The position numbers and the translations under genes are program-made. A DNA stretch of 64,000 nt, taken from assembly GCA_900319235.1 (NCBI GenBank), contig ONNR01000022.1, positions 19,662 to 83,661 of the forward strand, read 5' to 3'. This document shows positions 27,604 through 39,819 of the stretch, piece by piece. The notes beneath the pieces were generated by a model. The model made no database searches, had not been told where the DNA came from, and saw only the letters and a list, made by a program, of their open reading frames with translations. Source of the stretch: an uncultured Prevotellaceae bacterium. GTDB lineage: Bacteria > Bacteroidota > Bacteroidia > Bacteroidales > UBA3663. Every line of letters starts with the position of its first letter. Positions within the stretch are counted from its first letter, which is position 1.

Positions 27604-29187
27604 ATGGGCCTACACTGGTTTGATTATTTCATCGTCATTGCAAGTATTCTGCTTGCCATTGTCATGGGCTTCTACTTTGCCCATCGGCAAAAGGACAGTT
27701 CGACCTACTTCACGGGCAGCGGACGCGTTCCCGCCTGGGCTGTGGGCATTTCGATCTTTGCCACACTGATATCCAGTGTCACCTTCCTTGCTTACCCGGG
27801 AGCCGCCTACAGCAGCAACTGGGTTCTGTTGGTGCAAGGCCTTATGGTACCCATCGTCCTCCTCACCCTCATCGGTGTCATTGTTCCGCTCTATCGTTCG
27901 ATCATCAAACTATCTACCTACGAGTATTTCGAGCGTCGCTTCGGTGCAGGAGCCCGCTATTATAGTTCGGTGGCTTTCGTCCTGACGCATTTCACCAAAA
28001 TGGGCTCGGTGTTCTATCTGGTTTCGATGGCACTGGCTGCCTTCATGAATCTCAACATCTACCTCGTCATAGCCGTATTGGCCTTGGCTATCATTATCCT
28101 GACACTCTTGGGTGGCATGGAGGCCATCATCTGGATGGATGTTGTACAAGGATTCCTGCTCATCGGCGGTGGCCTGCTTTGTATCACTTTCCTTCTCTTT
28201 GGTGTGGGTACACCCTACGGACCAAGCGAGATTGTAGGCACAGCATGGGCAGCAGGGAAGATTGACGTAGGTCCTTATGATTGGAACTTTGTCGAAACCA
28301 CATTCTGGGTGATGGTCTTCAATGGCATCTTTTATGCTCTGCAGAAATATGGCACCGATCAAACCATTGTCCAACGTTACCTGACAGCTAAGAACGACCA
28401 CGAGGCCAAGAAGGCAGCCTTCATCGGAGTCTTCCTCTCGGTACCGGTCTGGACAATGTTCATGCTCGTAGGCTCTTTGCTTTGGGCATATTACCAACTG
28501 TCGCCCGACCCCGCGGTCATTGACCCCAACACTGGGGCACAACTCTTGAAGGCTGATGCCGTGTTCCCGCATTTCATCTCGACACAACTGCCCCTTGGCA
28601 TACGCGGACTCATCATCGCTGCCATCGCCGCTGCTGCCATCTCGTCGCTCGACTCTGACCTCAACTGCATTTCAGCCATCGCCGTGCAGGACTACCTCGT
28701 GAAGTTGCGTCCCAGTATGAGTGACAAACAGAAACTCAACGCTGGACGTTGGGCTGTAATTATTGCCAGCCTCGGTGTCATCGCCATTGCTGTAGCCTAT
28801 GTCCAGACACATGGTGGTTCGGTGCTTGAGACAATCTTTGCATTCTACGCCATCTTCTCGGCAGGAATCGTGGGAATCTTCCTTTTGGGACTTTTCAGTC
28901 GACGTGCCAACAAGAAGGGACTCTACATAGGCCTCATCGCCTGCATCCTCTTCACGGCATACGCCACATTGACTTCCCCCATGAAGATGCCCGACGGTTC
29001 AAAACATGCTCTGATCGACTTGGGCTCCTGGAACTTCACCCATTCGAAATATATGTTGGGTGTCTATAGTCACCTCATCGTCCTCGTCGTAGGTTATCTG
29101 GCTTCATTCCTCTTCCCTAGCGACAAGGCTGACGAGAAACTCACCATCTACGGTTTCCTCAAAGAAAGAAAAGCCAACCCCTCTTAA
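27604..29187 (+). CDS. Sodium:solute symporter (SSS family)
   Basis: Inner-membrane sodium-coupled importer, 527 residues with about 13-14 hydrophobic helices. The ATG at 27604 is preferred; the open frame upstream runs through the 9-bp repeat block and would add 42 residues of low-complexity sequence. Family signatures are DYFIVIASILLAIVMGF, SSTYFTGSGRVPAW, FATLISSVTFLAYPG, GGMEAIIWMDVVQG and AAAISSLDSDLN. SSS members take up sialic acid, galactose, myo-inositol and carboxylates. In this operon it probably imports the acidic sugar that the aldolase consumes. The last codons and the stop (NPS-TAA) are supplied by the start of the next 9-10-bp repeat block. Confidence 0.93.
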   Translation: MGLHWFDYFIVIASILLAIVMGFYFAHRQKDSSTYFTGSGRVPAWAVGISIFATLISSVTFLAYPGAAYSSNWVLLVQGLMVPIVLLTLIGVIVPLYRSIIKLSTYEYFERRFGAGARYYSSVAFVLTHFTKMGSVFYLVSMALAAFMNLNIYLVIAVLALAIIILTLLGGMEAIIWMDVVQGFLLIGGGLLCITFLLFGVGTPYGPSEIVGTAWAAGKIDVGPYDWNFVETTFWVMVFNGIFYALQKYGTDQTIVQRYLTAKNDHEAKKAAFIGVFLSVPVWTMFMLVGSLLWAYYQLSPDPAVIDPNTGAQLLKADAVFPHFISTQLPLGIRGLIIAAIAAAAISSLDSDLNCISAIAVQDYLVKLRPSMSDKQKLNAGRWAVIIASLGVIAIAVAYVQTHGGSVLETIFAFYAIFSAGIVGIFLLGLFSRRANKKGLYIGLIACILFTAYATLTSPMKMPDGSKHALIDLGSWNFTHSKYMLGVYSHLIVLVVGYLASFLFPSDKADEKLTIYGFLKERKANPS

Positions 29188-29252
29188 CCCTTCTTAACCC
29201 CTCGAACCTCTCTTAACCCCTCGAACCCCTCTTAACCCCTCTTAACCCCTCA
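29178..29252. repeat. 9-10-bp repeat block covering the symporter stop codon and the ADH leader
   Basis: About eight units alternating CTTAACCCCT (10 bp) and TCGAACCCC (9 bp). The first unit provides the TAA stop of the symporter, and the array fills most of the 78-nt gap before the dehydrogenase start. Confidence 0.85.
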
Positions 29253-29265
29253 CCACCCCATCCCC

Positions 29266-30411
29266 ATGGAACCAATTATACTAAAACAACCCAAGAGAAT
29301 AGAGTTCGGCACAGGATGTCTGGACCATTTCTGCGACGACTATATCAAGATGGGTCTCAACCATCTCTTGCTCCTCACCGCCAACCCTATCGTACCAATT
29401 TTGCAGCCTTACGTCGAACGACTTGGAGCCAATGGTGTCAAGGTTCTTGTCGAGACACAGATCTTGCGCGAACCCACGGTGGCCGACTTCAAGCGCATCC
29501 TTGACGAGGCACAGGAGTTCGAAGCCGACTCGGTGCTCGGTGTCGGTGGTGGGTCGGTGATGGATGTTGCCAAACTCGTCGCCACCTTCCTCCATTCCGA
29601 ACAAACCATCGAAGAATGCTTCGGCATCGGCTTTGTCAAGAAACGTGGAGTATGGTTTGCCTGTGTACCCACTACTGCTGGCACTGGCAGCGAAGTGTCG
29701 CCCAATGCCATCCTCCTCGACGAGAGCGACAACGGTAAAAAAGGTGTCATCTCCGACCACCTTCTTGCTGATGTGGCCTACCTTGACCCCACACTGACCA
29801 TCAGTATGCCAGCGCGTATCACCGCCGAAACTGGCATGGATGCCTTGACCCACTGTATCGAAGTCTATACCAACAAGTTTGCCCATCCAGCTGTCGATAT
29901 GTATGCACGCTATGGCATCCAGCTCATTGCCAGCCACCTACTGCGTGCCGTCAAGGACGGAAAGGACATCGAAGCACGCGAAGCAATGCTGATGGGTTCG
30001 ATGTATGGTGGCCTCGGACTGGGTCCCGTCAACACTGCCGCTGTCCACGCCCTCGCCTATCCCGTGGGAGGAATGTTCCACAAGAGCCATGGTCTTTCGA
30101 ACGCAGTGCTCCTCCCCACAGTGATGAAGTTCAATATGCCTGCCAATCTCCAAAAATATGCTGAAGTGGCTATCGCCTTGGGTTGCGAACCCGGAGCGAA
30201 TGATGAGGATACCGCTCTGCGTGGTGTGGATTTTGTGACCCAACTCTCGCGCGATTGTGGCATTCCACAGACGCTCGCCGAGATTGGAATCCCTCAGAGC
30301 GCTGTGCCCGAGATGGCAGAGGCTGCCATGAAGCAGCAACGTCTGCTCCGCAACAATCCGCGTCCTGTCACCTTGCAGGATGCCATCGATATCTACAATT
30401 CTTTATATTAA
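29266..30411 (+). CDS. Iron-containing (group III) alcohol dehydrogenase
   Basis: NAD(P)-dependent dehydrogenase of the Fe-ADH superfamily, 381 residues. The N-terminal dinucleotide domain has GVGGGSVMDVAK and PTTAGTGSEV. The C-terminal helical domain has the metal ligands in the usual order: Asp in DPTL or DALTH, then His in MDALTHCIE, GGMFHKSHG and neighbours. Family members reduce or oxidise small aldehydes and alcohols, for example lactaldehyde or succinic semialdehyde. In this operon it most likely handles the aldehyde released by the DapA-type aldolase, or oxidises a hydroxy acid. It lies 12 nt before pdxA2. Confidence 0.92.
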   Translation: MEPIILKQPKRIEFGTGCLDHFCDDYIKMGLNHLLLLTANPIVPILQPYVERLGANGVKVLVETQILREPTVADFKRILDEAQEFEADSVLGVGGGSVMDVAKLVATFLHSEQTIEECFGIGFVKKRGVWFACVPTTAGTGSEVSPNAILLDESDNGKKGVISDHLLADVAYLDPTLTISMPARITAETGMDALTHCIEVYTNKFAHPAVDMYARYGIQLIASHLLRAVKDGKDIEAREAMLMGSMYGGLGLGPVNTAAVHALAYPVGGMFHKSHGLSNAVLLPTVMKFNMPANLQKYAEVAIALGCEPGANDEDTALRGVDFVTQLSRDCGIPQTLAEIGIPQSAVPEMAEAAMKQQRLLRNNPRPVTLQDAIDIYNSLY

Positions 30412-30423
30412 CTTCTCTTCCTC

Positions 30424-31461
30424 ATGAAACCAATCTTAGCCATAACTATGGGTGACCCCGCAGGCATCGGCCCCGAAATCTGCGCACGCTCACTGTCTCA
30501 CCACGAAATTTACGGCACTTGTCGCCCACTCATTGTCGGTGACGCCAGTATCATGCAGAAAGCCATCGACTTGCTTGACCTTGACCTAAAGCTCAATTCC
30601 ATCCATGACGTCAAGGATGCAAAGTTCACGCCAGGCATTGCCGATGTCTTCGACCTTGGTCTCATCGATCTGAATACCTTCGAATGGGGCAAGGTGCAGG
30701 TGCAGTGCGGCAATGCAGCCTTCCAATATGTCAAGAAGGCGATCGACCTGGCTATGGCTAACGAAGTGGATGGCACATGCACCGCACCGCTTAACAAGGA
30801 AGCTCTCCATAAGGCAGGCCACAACTATGACGGTCATACAGAGATTTACGCCACCTTCACCGGCACCAAGAAGTACGCTATGCTTCTGGCCGATGGACCA
30901 TTGCGTGTGATTCACGTTTCGACACACGTTTCTCTTCGCAAGGCCTGTGACCTTTGCAAGAAGGCACGTATCATTGAAGTAACCGAACTCATCTACGATG
31001 CATGTCTCCAATTCGGCATCAAGAATCCACATATCGGCATCGCCGGACTTAATCCTCACTGTTCCGAGAACGGGCTCTTTGGCTGGGAAGAAGCCCAGGA
31101 GATTATTCCTGCCGTCGAGGAACTTCAGAAGCGCGGCTTCAACGTCGAAGGTCCCATCCCTCCCGACTCCATCTTTGCCAAAGCCAAATGCGGCAAATAT
31201 GATGGTGTCGTGGCACAATATCACGATCAGGGGCATATCCCGCTCAAGGTTCTGGGCTTCAACTGGGACCCCGAGACGGGCAAGATGCTGCCACAGAAAG
31301 GTGTCAACATAACACTTGGACTCCCCATCATACGTGTCTCGGTCGACCATGGCACAGCCTTCGACGTTGCAGGCAAGGGCATTGCCGCCGAAGAAGCATT
31401 GCTGAGCAGCATCGACTACGCAACACGTATGGCTATCTATCGTCTAGAAAACAAACAATAA
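30424..31461 (+). CDS. pdxA2: PdxA2-type 4-phospho-threonate/erythronate 3-dehydrogenase
   Basis: NAD-dependent dehydrogenase of the PdxA family, 345 residues. Landmarks are MGDPAGIGPEI at the start, DGHTEIYA, the metal-binding His residues in STHVSLRKA, NPHCSENG and AQYHDQGHIPLK, and the C-terminal SVDHGTAFDVAGKG. True PdxA serves vitamin B6 synthesis. A PdxA gene next to a DUF1537 kinase is the known signature of PdxA2, which oxidises 4-phospho-D-threonate or -erythronate to a 3-keto acid that decarboxylates to dihydroxyacetone phosphate. The kinase gene follows 45 nt later, so the PdxA2 call is favoured by context rather than by residues I can distinguish. Confidence 0.85.
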   Translation: MKPILAITMGDPAGIGPEICARSLSHHEIYGTCRPLIVGDASIMQKAIDLLDLDLKLNSIHDVKDAKFTPGIADVFDLGLIDLNTFEWGKVQVQCGNAAFQYVKKAIDLAMANEVDGTCTAPLNKEALHKAGHNYDGHTEIYATFTGTKKYAMLLADGPLRVIHVSTHVSLRKACDLCKKARIIEVTELIYDACLQFGIKNPHIGIAGLNPHCSENGLFGWEEAQEIIPAVEELQKRGFNVEGPIPPDSIFAKAKCGKYDGVVAQYHDQGHIPLKVLGFNWDPETGKMLPQKGVNITLGLPIIRVSVDHGTAFDVAGKGIAAEEALLSSIDYATRMAIYRLENKQ

Positions 31462-31506
31462 CTAAACGGACACTGCTATTCCATTTGAAACTAAAAAGAA
31501 GATATT

Positions 31507-32724
31507 ATGATAATTGTAATTGCTGATGACTTGACAGGCGCTGCTGAGATTGCAGGTATAGGTCACTCCTACGGTTTATCAACCGCTTTACTTATTGACG
31601 TCGCTGACAACCTGCCAGTTAGCGACCTGATCGTTATTGCTACCGACACCCGATCTATGACCGAGCAAGATGCCGTGAACGAGACCCACCGCATCTGCCA
31701 AGCCATCAAGTTGGGACTGCCAAAACTAACCGAGGCCCGTTATGCTGCCATGACACCTCTGAAACGGGCACAAGCAATGGCAAAACAGGACGATATACTG
31801 CACCTGTTCAAGAAGACCGATTCTGCCTTGCGCGGTCATGTTCACCTCGAATTACGCGCCCTCATCGAGGAGTCGCGTTACGAGCAAGTCATGTACATGC
31901 CTGCCAACCCAAGCATGGGACGCACCATCCGTGGTGGACGATACTTCGTCAATGGCTTGCCCATCGATCAGACCGACTTCAGCCGTGATCCAGAATTCCC
32001 GGCCACTACAGCCAATGTTGCTGCTGCCATCGATGTCATGCCTGGCAGTCGTCTGCGCATTTGCGATGCCGAAGATGCCCAAGACGTGCACCGCACCGTG
32101 AAGATGGCTCTCAACAATCGCATCCCCACCCTACTCGCTGGTGCTGCCGACCTCTTCTGTGCATTTCTTGAGGAACTTGGCCGCAAACCAACACGTGCCA
32201 AATCCTTCCATGGTCTCAACGAAAAGGGCGCTGCGCTCATCGTTTGCGGAAGCACACAAAGCATCGACCTCAGTAGCCAACCCTACGTACGCCGTCACAA
32301 CATGGCCAGCATCCCTATGCCACGTGAGGTATTCGACAATGTAACCAATCAAAAGATTACACCCAAGGAAGCTGCTGACAAATGGATGGGACGCCTCAAA
32401 CAGACACAGGTCGTTGCCGGCAAGACTGCCTCATTCATTCTGACACTTCCTTATCCAAGTTCAGGCACCCGTGAGGGAGCCTTGGCGCTGCGCCAAGTGA
32501 CAGGAGACATGACACAACGCATCGCCAAATCCACCACGCTGTCGGAACTTATCATCGAAGGTGGCGCAACAGCACATTCAGCCATCAAGGCTCTTGGTTG
32601 GACACGCTTCCATATCTCCAACGTCATCGGCCCTGGCATCGTAAGGATGCAGTGTCTTGATGCCACCGCTACCCATCTGACCATCAAGCCGGGCAGTTAC
32701 GACTGGAAGGATCTGTTTGCCTAA
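31507..32724 (+). CDS. Four-carbon acid sugar kinase (DUF1537 family)
   Basis: ATP-dependent kinase of 405 residues that phosphorylates C4 acid sugars such as D-threonate or D-erythronate at the 4-hydroxyl. The substrate domain starts IVIADDLTGAAEIAG and has HLFKKTDSALRGH and PANPSMGRTI. The C-terminal nucleotide domain has LIIEGGATAHSAIKALG and the closing VIGPGIVRMQ with TIKPGSY. The product would be the PdxA2 substrate, so the two consecutive genes form a threonate/erythronate-to-DHAP module. Confidence 0.92.
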   Translation: MIIVIADDLTGAAEIAGIGHSYGLSTALLIDVADNLPVSDLIVIATDTRSMTEQDAVNETHRICQAIKLGLPKLTEARYAAMTPLKRAQAMAKQDDILHLFKKTDSALRGHVHLELRALIEESRYEQVMYMPANPSMGRTIRGGRYFVNGLPIDQTDFSRDPEFPATTANVAAAIDVMPGSRLRICDAEDAQDVHRTVKMALNNRIPTLLAGAADLFCAFLEELGRKPTRAKSFHGLNEKGAALIVCGSTQSIDLSSQPYVRRHNMASIPMPREVFDNVTNQKITPKEAADKWMGRLKQTQVVAGKTASFILTLPYPSSGTREGALALRQVTGDMTQRIAKSTTLSELIIEGGATAHSAIKALGWTRFHISNVIGPGIVRMQCLDATATHLTIKPGSYDWKDLFA

Positions 32725-32777
32725 TTTCTATTATTGGAGTCAACGGGAGTTAGCGTGAGTTAACTCCCTCAAATTAA

Positions 32778-36149
<3,372 letters not shown>

Positions 36150-36182
36150 CAACAATTCATCCATATACCATCTCCCTCAAAT

Positions 36183-38442
36183 ATGATTCGCTTCAAACGC
36201 TGTTCCTTCCTCACATTATTCACATTTCTAACATTGTTCACTTTCCCTGTCCTCGCAGGAAAGCTGGACAATGCACACAGGACGACATCCTACACTTGGA
36301 GCACGCCCTCGATGAATTCTGCTGGTTCGATGCCAGTGGGAGGCGGTGGTGTGGGTCTTAACGTTTGGTGCGACACCCAGGGAACCATCCGTTTCTACGT
36401 TTCCCAATCAGGCACTTTCGACGAGAACAACACGATGCTGAAATTGGGACGCTTCGAACTGAGTCCATTCCCCAACTGGGAAGAGGACGGTTTCGCACAG
36501 ACACTCCATCTCGAAACGGGAGAGATGACGCTCTCACAGGGCGGTGTAACGGTCACCATCTGGTGCGATGTCTTCAAGCCCGTAGTTCATGTCGAAGTGG
36601 ATGCCAGGCAAAAGACCCTCCCTACTCTGAGTTATCATAGTTGGCGAACCCAAGACCAGCCGTTCACACAGGCCGAAGGCCAGCAATCCAGCTGGAAATG
36701 GCTGGCTCCCAAGCATGCCGACCCGAATCGTTGCGTCACGCGCCACGACAGCATCAATCCCACCTCCACCCGACTCATTTTTTTCCATCAGAACCAAGAC
36801 GAGACAGTGTTCGACTACACCGTCCGCGACCAACAGCTCGACGCTTGGAAGGATAGCCTCTACAATCCCCTCAAGGACCGCGTCTTCGGCGGAGTGCTGA
36901 CAGGAGGACAGTTCCTAGGTGAAGACGATGCCCAGGATGAATACGGCCGACCCTACCACCGATGGCATTACGGTTCGGCAAACAAGGTTGCGCGTCATCA
37001 TCATTTCCAGATTACTCTCTGCACACAGCAGTCGTCGCTCGACGAGTGGTATCAAACGATTGCCACAACACAACGTGCCGTCAATCTGAAGAAGGATCGC
37101 TTGTCCTGCCAAAACTGGTGGAAAGAGTACATGAACCGCAGTTTCTTCGAGACCGATGGCAGCGATGACGAACTTGCTGCCGCCTTGCGCAACGTGACGC
37201 TTTTCCGCTATATGCTGGGCTGCAACTATGGAGGCGAATACCCCACCAAGTTCAACGGAGGACTCTTTGCATTCGACCCGCTCGAAGTCGATAGCGCCAA
37301 TACGGCGAACTATCTGGCTGGCAAGTTCCACCCCACGCCCGACTTCCGCAAATGGGGTGGCGGCACCTTCACGGCACAAAACCAGCGTCTCGTCTATTGG
37401 GGCATGTTGAAAAGCGGCGACTACGACCTGTTGCAAACGCAGCTCGACTTCTACCTTCGCTTGCTGCACAATGCCGAAATACGCACCCGCGCCTATTGGG
37501 GACACGATGGAGCCTGCTTCACCGAGCAGATGGAAAACTTCGGCTTGCCCAACACCGCCGAATACGGAATACGAATGGGACACCTCGCTCGAGTTCTGCG
37601 AAATGGCACTGGAAGCATGGCGATATGATATGTCTTTCCCAATAGAAAAATACTCCCCACTAATCCTCTCCTGCCTCCGTTTCTTCGACGAGCACTATCA
37701 GCAGCTAGCTCTCCAACGAGGTCGCCGTGGACTCGATGCCAATGGGCACCTTATCCTCTTTCCCGGCTCGGGATGCGAGACCTACAAGATGACGTACAAT
37801 TCGGCGAGCACCATCGCCGCTCTGCAACGAGTATCGCAGGATTTCATTCGATATATGGAAGTGTCGGGTGACACCACAAATCTCGCCTACATCAAGACTC
37901 TGGCTACGCGCATCCCTCCTATCCCCACGCGACTGCAACAGGGCAAGGAATGTATTGCTCCGGCCATTGCCTACGAACGCATCAACAACGTCGAGACTCC
38001 GCAACTCTATCCCGTCTGGCCCTGGCGCATCTACGGACTGGAGACAGACGAGACAGGCAAATACGTTGCCAATGAAAAAGCCTTGAATACCTACCAATGC
38101 GACTCGGTGGCCCTAGCCCATCGTTCGTCGAAAGGCTGGAAGCAGGACAACATCTGGGCAGCATGTCTCGGGCAGACCGATGATGCCTTTCGTCTCACTA
38201 TGGAGAAGCTCCAGGATGGGCCCTATCGCTTCCCCGCATTCTGGGGTCCCGGCTTCGACTGGAGTCCCGACCACAACTGGGGAGGTTCCGCCCTCATCGG
38301 CCTCGAAGAGATGCTCCTTCAAGAAGACCCCTCCACAGGCGAACCCATCCTCTTCCCCGCTTGGCCCAAGGACAAACACATCCGCTTCAAACTTTATGCC
38401 TGCGATGGTCGAGTAATCGAAGCAGACGCGAATGACTATTAA
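36183..38442 (+). pseudogene. DUF5703 glycosidase-like protein, interrupted by a +1 frameshift
   Basis: Exported protein split into two overlapping frames (36183-37628 and 37471-38442). Together they make a single protein of about 750 residues: a signal peptide (LFTFPVLAG), an N-terminal DUF5703-like beta domain (SAGSMPVGGGGVGLNVW), then an (alpha/alpha)6-barrel-type catalytic region resembling GH95-like enzymes (YPTKFNGGLFAFDP, CFTEQMENFGLPNTAEY, then EWDTSLEFCEMALEAW, and the C-terminal FWGPGFDWSPDHNWGG). The break falls in GAATAC-G-GAATAC at 37560-37572. Removing one G restores reading through as EYEYEWDTS. It could be a true mutation, a sequencing error or, less likely, a recoding site; the downstream frame is well preserved, which argues for a recent event. 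It follows the LacZ-type gene in the same operon. Confidence 0.8.
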
Positions 38443-38487
38443 AAAAACTACAAAAAACAAAAGATATCAAATCATTACACAGCAATT

Positions 38488-38982
38488 ATGAATAAATTGA
38501 AACGATTTACAAGTGTGGAAGAACTCTACAATCGAAAAGGAGATCCAACAGGTGAAATCATCATTGATGAAGTCATCGAAGCCATTCGCACGACAAAGAC
38601 ACACAAATCGGAGGACATTGCCCTGCTGCTTGACGTTGACCAGCGAGCGCTGTGGTTTGCCGTACAGTTGCTGACGGGCATGAGGCTGAACGACATCGTC
38701 CTGCATTGGCGTGTATTGCAGGCGAAGGAGAAGTGGGATGAAAAGATAGCCAAATACCAGGAGTACAAGGAATACGTCAAAACCCAAAAGAAAGAAGGCC
38801 TCAATGGCTTTCAGCCTACCAACGAGTTCAAAAGAGCCCAAGAGTATGAAATCAGCATCCAGAGTCTCGAAACAATAGCCAAACGCTATGGTTGGGATTC
38901 CTACAAAAGCCTGAAAAGAACAGCATCAAGATTCGGAGTGAGCTTCAAGACCTTGCGTTATACCCCAAGAACGAAGAAATAG
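38488..38982 (+). CDS. Small AraC-like helix-turn-helix protein
   Basis: Protein of 164 residues, no signal peptide. Its first 75 residues align closely with the start of the gene at 63521: both share VEELY, PTGEII, a TxTHxSxDIALLL segment and a (R/H)WR(L/V)(L/M)QA segment. The other copy continues into a clear AraC-type HTH. Here the C-terminus (SLETIAKRYGWDSYKSLKRTASRFGVSFKTLRY) keeps the shape of the second AraC HTH, with a charged coiled region (EKWDEKIAKYQEYKEY) inserted in between. It probably binds DNA. It lies 45 nt after the DUF5703 gene and directly before the 41-bp repeat array, which is a possible, untested target. Confidence 0.7.
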   Translation: MNKLKRFTSVEELYNRKGDPTGEIIIDEVIEAIRTTKTHKSEDIALLLDVDQRALWFAVQLLTGMRLNDIVLHWRVLQAKEKWDEKIAKYQEYKEYVKTQKKEGLNGFQPTNEFKRAQEYEISIQSLETIAKRYGWDSYKSLKRTASRFGVSFKTLRYTPRTKK

Positions 38983-39008
38983 CGCGTCCGAACTCATAAA
39001 CCCGCAAT

Positions 39009-39432
39009 TTTTCATTGAAATAGAGCATCTATGTTCATAGACGTACTATTTCATTTTGAAATGGAGCGTCTACGTTCATAGACGTACTATTTCATTTTGA
39101 AATGGAACGTCCATGTTGGCAGACATACTATTTCATTTTGAAATGGAGCGTCCATGTTCGTAGACGTACTATTTCATTTTGAAATGGAACATCCATGTTC
39201 GTAGACGTACTATTTCATTTTGAAATGGAACATCCATGTTCGTAGACGTACTATTTCATTTTGAAATAGAACATCCATGTTCGTAGACGTACTATTTCGT
39301 TTTGAAATGGAACGTCCATGTTCGTAGATGTACTATATCATTTTGAAATGGAGCATTTATGTTCGCAGATGTGCTATTTCGTATTAAAATGGAACGCCTA
39401 CATCCGTAGATGTTCCATTTCGTTTTGAGATA
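39009..39432. repeat. 41-bp tandem repeat array, ten units
   Basis: Ten units with an exact 41-bp period, from 39023 to 39432, plus a partial unit before. Each holds the palindrome ATTTCATTTTGAAAT and a second, imperfect inverted repeat of the form ACGTC...GACGT or GTCTA...TAGAC. Units 4-7 are almost identical and units 9-10 are diverged, as in arrays that expand from the middle. There are no variable spacers, so this is not a CRISPR array. With 41 not divisible by three, no frame stays open through it on either strand. Confidence 0.95.
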
Positions 39433-39488
39433 TACCCCATGCTAACACCGACCTTCACCACACGGCGACCACAGGTATGAGATGTATG

Positions 39489-39519
39489 CAAAGATATACT
39501 CTTTTTCCATTAATTACAA
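39489..39519 (-). promoter_or_regulatory. Minus-strand promoter reading into the 41-bp array
   Basis: On the minus strand TTG (CAA at 39517-39519), a 20-nt spacer, then TATCTTTG (39496-39489). Transcription would start near 39482 and run about 50 nt before entering the array from its diverged end. No gene on that strand would be served. Confidence 0.65.
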
Positions 39520-39591
39520 ATCATTTCGACTCAATTTGCGGATTTTACCAAAAAAGTTCCCAAAAAATTTGGAAAAATAGAAAAAACTAAT

Positions 39592-39599
39592 TATCTTTG
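39592..39599 (+). promoter_or_regulatory. Promoter of the 6S-like RNA
   Basis: TATCTTTG with TTTG at 39568 and a 20-nt spacer, ending 6 nt before the predicted RNA start. Confidence 0.75.
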
Positions 39600-39604
39600 C
39601 AGCA

Positions 39605-39808
39605 GGGAAACCGGATATGTAGAGCGGGAAACTCATCGATTCTTACACTTACCGGGTAAAGCGTATGCTGAAGGCGCGCTCTCGACCCTGACGACGCCAC
39701 GAACACTGGTACCACCGGCGGGAATTCGAAAGATTACGGAGGCGGACCGCAGCCCAAAACCTATATACTGGAGTTTCATCACGTCCAGAGAGCCGGTTTC
39801 CTTTTTTT
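39605..39808 (+). ncRNA. Structured RNA of about 204 nt, 6S RNA-like
   Basis: A good promoter is followed by a segment closed end-to-end by GGAAACCGG (39606) with CCGGTTTCC (39793), then an inner helix GAAACTC (39628) with GAGTTTC (39771), and the outer stem leads into a T-run (39802-39808). The size, rod-like pairing and built-in terminator fit 6S RNA, which binds the housekeeping RNA polymerase. It lacks the landmarks of SRP RNA, RNase P RNA, tmRNA or cobalamin/TPP riboswitches that I looked for. The name is inferred from shape; sequence conservation could not be checked. yraN begins 11 nt after the T-run. Confidence 0.55.
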
Positions 39809-39819
39809 ATTTATTCCCC

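Noticed and set aside
39009..39432. CRISPR array
   Set aside because: The period is 41 bp with the whole unit conserved, so there are no unique spacers, and no cas genes are nearby.
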